From the NCBI GenBank assembly GCA_025363495.1, contig JANYDR010000276.1, positions 1 through 6,124 of the forward strand: a stretch of DNA of 6,124 nt, read 5' to 3'. The notes beneath the pieces are model-generated. The model had not been told where the DNA came from. It saw only the letters and a program-made list of their open reading frames with translations, and made no database searches. This stretch comes from Cyclobacteriaceae bacterium. GTDB taxonomy: Bacteria; Bacteroidota; Bacteroidia; Cytophagales; Cyclobacteriaceae. Positions 5,522 to 6,124 of the stretch are shown piece after piece. The translations under genes and the position numbers were made by a program. The number at the start of each line of letters is the position of its first letter. The stretch's first letter is position 1.

Positions 5522-6124
5522 AAGACTATCCAACTTAAACACCCTCTCCAATCTAATCCCTTTTTCAGTATGCTTCACCGTCGCACATTCATTCACCGGG
5601 TCATGCTCAAAAAACAACACGTAGTTTTTGTCCGCCGCTTCTTTCAGAAACACTTCTTTCTCCTGCATTGTTATTAATGGCCTGGTATCATAACCCATTA
5701 CATACGGCAATGGTATATGACTCGCTGAAGGTATCAAATCAGCCACAAAACAAACCGTTGTTCCTTTATACGGAATCATCGGGATCATCATTTTATCAGT
5801 GTGACCTGATGCATAAAAAACATCAAATTGCGGAAAGGGAGACTTCTCTTTCTCGGCGATCATATTAAGATGACCGCTCTCCTGCATAGGGTAAATATTT
5901 TCTCTCAAAAAGCTTGCCTTCTCCCGGGGATTTGGTTCTGTGGCCCATTTCCAATGATCCGGGTTTGACCAATATTTAGCGTTAGGGAAAGTAAGTTCAT
6001 ACTTATCGCCAGATTTTTTTACCCCACCACCGCAATGGTCAAAGTGAAGATGGGTCAGGAACATGTCTGTAATATCAGTTTCTGAAAAACCTGCGCGATG
6101 AATTGATTTTATCAATGAATCATC
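5519..6124 (-). CDS. Metallo-beta-lactamase-fold hydrolase, N-terminus cut by window end
   Basis: The frame is open to the right edge and starts mid-protein (DDSLIKSIHRAGFSE..). The TTG at 6115 is an internal leucine, not a start. Visible residue numbers are counted from the edge. The zinc-binding set is complete: THLHFDH (His25, His27, Asp29, His30), His108 in ASGHTDK, Asp129 in FVADLIPS, and His174 in FFEHDP. This predicts a dinuclear metal-dependent hydrolase of the broad GloB/lactonase-like group. Family members run about 280-300 residues, so about 80-100 are missing upstream. The substrate is unknown: acyl-homoserine lactone, glyoxalase-type thioester and others are all possible, and nothing here decides. 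It lies 53 bp upstream of patatin on the same strand and may share its transcript. Confidence 0.88.
   Translation of the reverse strand, partial: DDSLIKSIHRAGFSETDITDMFLTHLHFDHCGGGVKKSGDKYELTFPNAKYWSNPDHWKWATEPNPREKASFLRENIYPMQESGHLNMIAEKEKSPFPQFDVFYASGHTDKMMIPMIPYKGTTVCFVADLIPSASHIPLPYVMGYDTRPLITMQEKEVFLKEAADKNYVLFFEHDPVNECATVKHTEKGIRLERVFKLDSL

Noticed and set aside
5668..5868. 66-codon + strand open frame
   Set aside because: It is antisense to the metallo-hydrolase, which has a complete metal-ligand set.

Overview
The window reads as chromosomal DNA of a Bacteroidota bacterium (Cytophagia/Chitinophagia-like). This rests on the kinds of proteins encoded: a short PF13568-type outer-membrane barrel protein, a long-form urocanate hydratase, and a FolC with the MFQRIGA...YK N-terminus. 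It is also supported by a TAnnTTTG-type promoter and by starts that lack Shine-Dalgarno sequences. Both ends cut through genes, so it may be a whole short contig.

Layout. Positions 1-1041 hold a broken folC. The middle of the gene (ATP-binding loop to the Mur-ligase-like C-domain start) lies on the + strand at 1-890. The N-terminal 53 codons lie on the - strand at 1041-883, and the last roughly 75-85 codons are absent. The two pieces meet at about 883-890. From there to 1471 is non-coding DNA with a CAC(A/G)GAG heptamer repeat in inverted arrangement, small hairpins and a terminator. All remaining genes are on the - strand: an outer-membrane beta-barrel protein (2083-1472) with its own promoter and terminator; an acyltransferase of the PlsC family (2689-2141); urocanate hydratase hutU (4701-2689); a patatin-like phospholipase (5465-4698); and a metallo-beta-lactamase-fold hydrolase cut by the right end (6124-5519).

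Patatin, hutU and acyltransferase overlap stop-to-start (ATGA and TGATG), so they are almost certainly co-transcribed and translationally coupled. The hydrolase is 53 bp upstream, separated by a 9-bp tandem repeat. Patatin (acyl release) and acyltransferase (acyl transfer) could be a lipid-remodelling pair. The histidine-degradation enzyme between them has no other hut gene in view.

No convincing new biological system is visible. The observation most worth checking is the inverted folC arrangement, which is either a real rearrangement or, in my view more likely, an amplification/assembly chimera.
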